Positions 61,698 through 64,000 of a stretch of DNA of 64,000 nucleotides are shown piece by piece. How positions within the stretch are numbered: the first letter of the stretch is position 1; every line of letters starts with the position of its first letter. Location of the stretch: positions 1 to 64,000 of the forward strand of contig ONHW01000004.1 of NCBI GenBank assembly GCA_900317745.1. Direction: 5' to 3'. This DNA comes from an uncultured Bacteroidales bacterium. GTDB lineage: Bacteria > Bacteroidota > Bacteroidia > Bacteroidales > Paludibacteraceae. The position numbers and the translations under genes were made by a program. The notes beneath the pieces were generated by a model. The model saw only the letters and a list, made by a program, of their open reading frames with translations, searched no databases and had not been told where the DNA came from.

Positions 61698-62321
61698 TTA
61701 TTTGTGACCACGCAGGGCAGCGAGGAGTTTCTGGTTCGGTGTGGTGGCAGCGGTGTCAGCGAGCCCGTGCTGCTTGGCGAACGTAGTCCAGTTCTTTGCA
61801 CCCTTGGCGGTATTGACAGGCAACCCGAGTTGCAGGAAATGGCAGTAGGCTATACCCAAGGCGTCGGTTGCGTCAAGTTTCTTAGGCATCTGCTCGTCGG
61901 GTATATGCAGAAACCGCTGCAGCATATCTGCCACCTGCTGCTTGGTGGAGTGTCCGTTGCCGGTGATAGCCATCTTGATTTTCATCGGCGAATATTCGTA
62001 TATCGGCACATCGCGTGAGAGTGCTGCGGCTATGGCTACGCCCTGTGCGTGCACGATCTTGATCATCGTTTGCGGGTTCTTGTCAACAAACTGCGTCTCA
62101 ATCGCCAAACAAGTAGGGTGGTGCTTGTCGATCAGTTGCTGAATGAAGAAGAACTCCTGTTGCAGGCGTGCATACTGGTCGTCGAGTTTGTGTACATCGA
62201 GTGTGCTGAACTCGCGTATCTCGGCTTTCTGTCCCACGGTGTGCAGAATAGCGTAGCCCATGAACAATGTACCCGGGTCGATGCCGAGGATACAATGTTC
62301 GTTTACGAGTTTGTCTTGCAT
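61698..62321 (-). CDS. ruvC: Crossover junction endodeoxyribonuclease RuvC
   Basis: Resolves Holliday junctions; 207 residues, a little longer than E. coli RuvC (173). Catalytic acids: D14 (ILGIDPGT), E73 region (LAIETQFV), and the DATDALGIAYCH pair. The C-terminal about 35 residues (after TAKGAKNW) form a variable tail. It is preceded by the small membrane protein gene by 1 base, and followed by ferredoxin. recQ lies far away in this window. Confidence 0.93.
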   Translation of the reverse strand: MQDKLVNEHCILGIDPGTLFMGYAILHTVGQKAEIREFSTLDVHKLDDQYARLQQEFFFIQQLIDKHHPTCLAIETQFVDKNPQTMIKIVHAQGVAIAAALSRDVPIYEYSPMKIKMAITGNGHSTKQQVADMLQRFLHIPDEQMPKKLDATDALGIAYCHFLQLGLPVNTAKGAKNWTTFAKQHGLADTAATTPNQKLLAALRGHK

Positions 62322-62322
62322 C

Positions 62323-62481
62323 TTACTTCCCCCGCATTCTGAATGAGCCGGACAGCACTACCAAAACAGCACCTGCGACCAAGGTATAGTCGGCGTACGG
62401 TTCGATATCCTGCGTGGAGAGCACAGCTCCCACTGCTACCGTGATCAGTCCTATTATCAGTAGTATCTTGCCTGTTTTCAT
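62323..62481 (-). CDS. Small two-helix membrane protein
   Basis: 52 residues: MKTGKILLIIGLITVAVGAVL and YTLVAGAVLVVLSGSFRMRGK, two hydrophobic segments joined by a short acidic loop (STQDIEPYADY), probably a helical hairpin. Its family is not recognised. It starts at 62481, between ruvC and the ftsB-like gene, and is almost certainly expressed with them. The upstream in-frame extension covers a palindrome and is not used. Confidence 0.6.
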   Translation of the reverse strand: MKTGKILLIIGLITVAVGAVLSTQDIEPYADYTLVAGAVLVVLSGSFRMRGK

Positions 62482-62496
62482 GATGGTTGTTTTTTG

Positions 62497-62516
62497 AACA
62501 GCCAAGTTTGGCTGTT
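62497..62516. repeat. AACAGCCAA-GT-TTGGCTGTT palindrome
   Basis: A 20-base inverted repeat (9-base arms) of the CAGCCAA family in the leader of the 52-residue membrane protein gene. A second small stem (CAGC...GCTG) lies 8 bases on. Confidence 0.8.
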
Positions 62517-62565
62517 GTATTTTGCAGCCCAATGTGCTGCTGTATTATAAGGTGAGTGCAGCGGT

Positions 62566-62880
62566 TTATTCCACTACATAGACCTCCTCGTTGGGCGCGT
62601 GCATGTGATATTGCTCGCGCGCGAAACGCTCGAGGCTGTCGGGGTTAGCCAGTGCGTCCAGTTGGCGCTGGTAGTTGGCAATGTTGGTGCGGCTCTCCTC
62701 TATCTGTCGCTCGAGGTGTCGCGCCTGGTGGGCACGCTTGATCTGCCGGATCAGGCACTGGTCACCGATGAACAAAAAGAACACACCGAATATGAGTACA
62801 GTGATTGTGTACTTGTTCAGTACCCATTTGCGCAACCACGGATGATCGGCAATGTACTTTTGTATGTCGGAGAGCTTCAT
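62566..62880 (-). CDS. FtsB/DivIC-like cell division protein
   Basis: 104 residues: an N-terminal cytoplasmic segment, one transmembrane helix (TITVLIFGVFFLFIG), a coiled coil (IKRAHQARHLERQIEESRTNIANYQRQLDAL) and the family tail ERFAREQYHMHAPNEEVYVVE. It is part of the divisome complex with FtsL and FtsQ. The ATG at 62880 follows the promoter at 62939-62970; the longer frame would cover it. It heads the minus-strand block ending at 55723. Confidence 0.88.
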   Translation of the reverse strand: MKLSDIQKYIADHPWLRKWVLNKYTITVLIFGVFFLFIGDQCLIRQIKRAHQARHLERQIEESRTNIANYQRQLDALANPDSLERFAREQYHMHAPNEEVYVVE

Positions 62881-62938
62881 TGTTTGCCAAAAATCGGGAA
62901 AACCGGCACTGTGCTGCCTGATTTTCCTAAAAAGCACA

Positions 62939-62970
62939 CAAAGTTACAAAAAATATTTGACATTTGCAAA
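62939..62970 (-). promoter_or_regulatory. Promoter of the ftsB-ruvC-kor block
   Basis: On the minus strand TTTG, 20 bases, TAACTTTG. The divergent peptidase gene begins at 63085, so regulatory regions may be shared. No convincing plus-strand promoter was seen in the 100 bases before it. Confidence 0.72.
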
Positions 62971-63084
62971 TACTACGGGCACTTTTTTTATTTGCGGTAC
63001 GATTTTTGCGGTTTTTTTCGCGTCAGCGGTCAATTCGATGCAACAGGTGTGCTGTTTGTGCGAAATAAAAGTGAACAAAGATAT

Positions 63085-64000
63085 ATGAAGAAAGTATTGA
63101 TTATTGCAGGTCTGTTTGCCTGCATGTGTCTGTCGGCTCAGACGACAGGTTTGGTTGTTGTGGATCAGCCGTCCGATACAACGGCAGTAAAGGACAGTGT
63201 TGACGGTTTCCGGTTCACAATGGTGGACAGTGTGGCTATCACACCTGTGAAGGATCAGAACCGCTCCAGCACCTGCTGGGCATTTTCGACCATCGGATTC
63301 CTGGAGAGCGAGTTGCTGCGTATGGGTAAGGGCGAGTATGACCTGAGTGAGATGTTTGTGGTGAGCAAGACAATGATGGATCGTGCCACGTACTTTGTAC
63401 GTCAGTATGGCGACGGTAGCAGTTTTGCGCCTGGCGGCAGTGCGTATGACGTAATCTATTGTATGTCGCACTACGGGCTGGTGCCCCAGGAGGCTATGCC
63501 GGGTATCCGTTACGGCGCAGCCAAAGGCGACACGCTGCCGGTGCATAGCGAGTTGGACGCAGTAGCCGGCGGGTATCTGAAGGCGCTGACCAGCGGAAAA
63601 CTCAAGAAACTGACACCGGTGTGGAAGGAAGGTCTGCAGGCAATTTACGACACGTATCTGGGCGCGTGCCCCGAGGAGTTTACTTATAAAGGCAAGAAAT
63701 ATACACCGAAGAGTTTTGCGGAGAGTCTGGGGCTGAAGGAGGATGATTATGTGAGTATAACCAGTTATACGCACCACCCGTTCTATGAGCGGTTTGCACT
63801 GGAGGTGCCCGACAACTGGCGTATGGATCAGATGTACAATATCCCTATCGACGAACTGATAGCGGTGATAGACAACGCTATAGCCAAAGGTTATACGTTA
63901 GCCTGGGGTGCGGATGTGAGCGAGGACGGATTTACGCGCAAGGGTATAGGCGTTATGCCCGATGCAGACAACGGTGCGGAGATCACCGGCAGCGATATGG
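63085..64000 (+). CDS. C1-family cysteine peptidase (aminopeptidase C-like), partial
   Basis: The first 305 residues of a gene that continues past the window. Signal peptide (KVLIIAGLFACMCLSAQ), then the papain-type active site VKDQNRSSTCWAFSTIGFLE with Gln 58 and Cys 64. Downstream GGSAYDVIYCMSHYGLVP fits the bleomycin-hydrolase/PepC group. The His and Asn of the triad lie beyond the window. It is probably a periplasmic or secreted peptidase. The ATG at 63085 is the only start giving the signal peptide. Confidence 0.88.
   Translation, partial: MKKVLIIAGLFACMCLSAQTTGLVVVDQPSDTTAVKDSVDGFRFTMVDSVAITPVKDQNRSSTCWAFSTIGFLESELLRMGKGEYDLSEMFVVSKTMMDRATYFVRQYGDGSSFAPGGSAYDVIYCMSHYGLVPQEAMPGIRYGAAKGDTLPVHSELDAVAGGYLKALTSGKLKKLTPVWKEGLQAIYDTYLGACPEEFTYKGKKYTPKSFAESLGLKEDDYVSITSYTHHPFYERFALEVPDNWRMDQMYNIPIDELIAVIDNAIAKGYTLAWGADVSEDGFTRKGIGVMPDADNGAEITGSDM

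Overview
The window is a stretch of a Bacteroidales chromosome, probably an uncultured gut or rumen-type lineage. I infer this from the promoters (TTTG, 20 bases, TA(C/T)CTTTG), the scarcity of Shine-Dalgarno sites, PorT- and GldF-like proteins, C-terminal secretion tails of type IX style, TonB-dependent receptors and the KorAB/ferredoxin module. No species can be named from this sequence alone. Coding density is high, and G+C looks close to half except in a few AT-rich patches.

Layout. 0-3.6 kb (mostly minus): a C-terminal fragment of a membrane-anchored protein, an S41 peptidase lipoprotein, an outer-membrane barrel and a GDSL hydrolase. 3.8-11.3 kb (plus): LytTR regulator, RNase H, PrsW-type protease, a small HprK-like kinase / S26-like peptidase / PqqD-like / glycosyltransferase cluster, recQ and prmA. 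11.3-11.7 kb: tRNA-Ser and tRNA-Leu. 12-28.8 kb (plus): a 2087-residue repetitive secreted protein followed with very short gaps by mtaB, rho, aroQ, a TonB-type receptor, a PorT-like protein, a beta-helix lipoprotein and a pullulanase. 29.2-37.3 kb: a structured leader or ncRNA, a type III-like restriction-modification pair (res then mod) and a DUF4143-type ATPase, interspersed with inverted repeats. 37.6-43.8 kb: acid phosphatase, tRNA-Glu, nadE, murB, murA, hpt. 43.9-47.6 kb: RhuM-like protein, GIY-YIG protein, and a two-gene unit made of a helix-turn-helix protein and a nucleotidyltransferase-metallophosphoesterase fusion. 47.6-55.6 kb: DsbD-like protein, a TonB receptor with a partner lipoprotein and an OB-fold secreted protein. 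55.7-62.9 kb (minus): one long colinear block, ftsB/divIC-like, small membrane protein, ruvC, ferredoxin, korA, korB, nucleoside transporter, gldF-like, phosphodiesterase. The window ends inside a C1-family peptidase.

Two things stand out. First, the genome carries many low-complexity tracts built on a roughly 7-base period. They occur between genes but also inside recQ, prmA, mtaB, a pullulanase, a dsbD homologue and the signal peptide of a lipoprotein, and they supply the start codon region of murB, hpt and korB. Second, 29-47.6 kb mixes defence-type genes with cell-wall and cofactor genes. The HTH plus nucleotidyltransferase-phosphoesterase fusion is the best candidate for an undescribed toxin-antitoxin or defence unit. 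All functions are read from motifs by eye; no database search was run.
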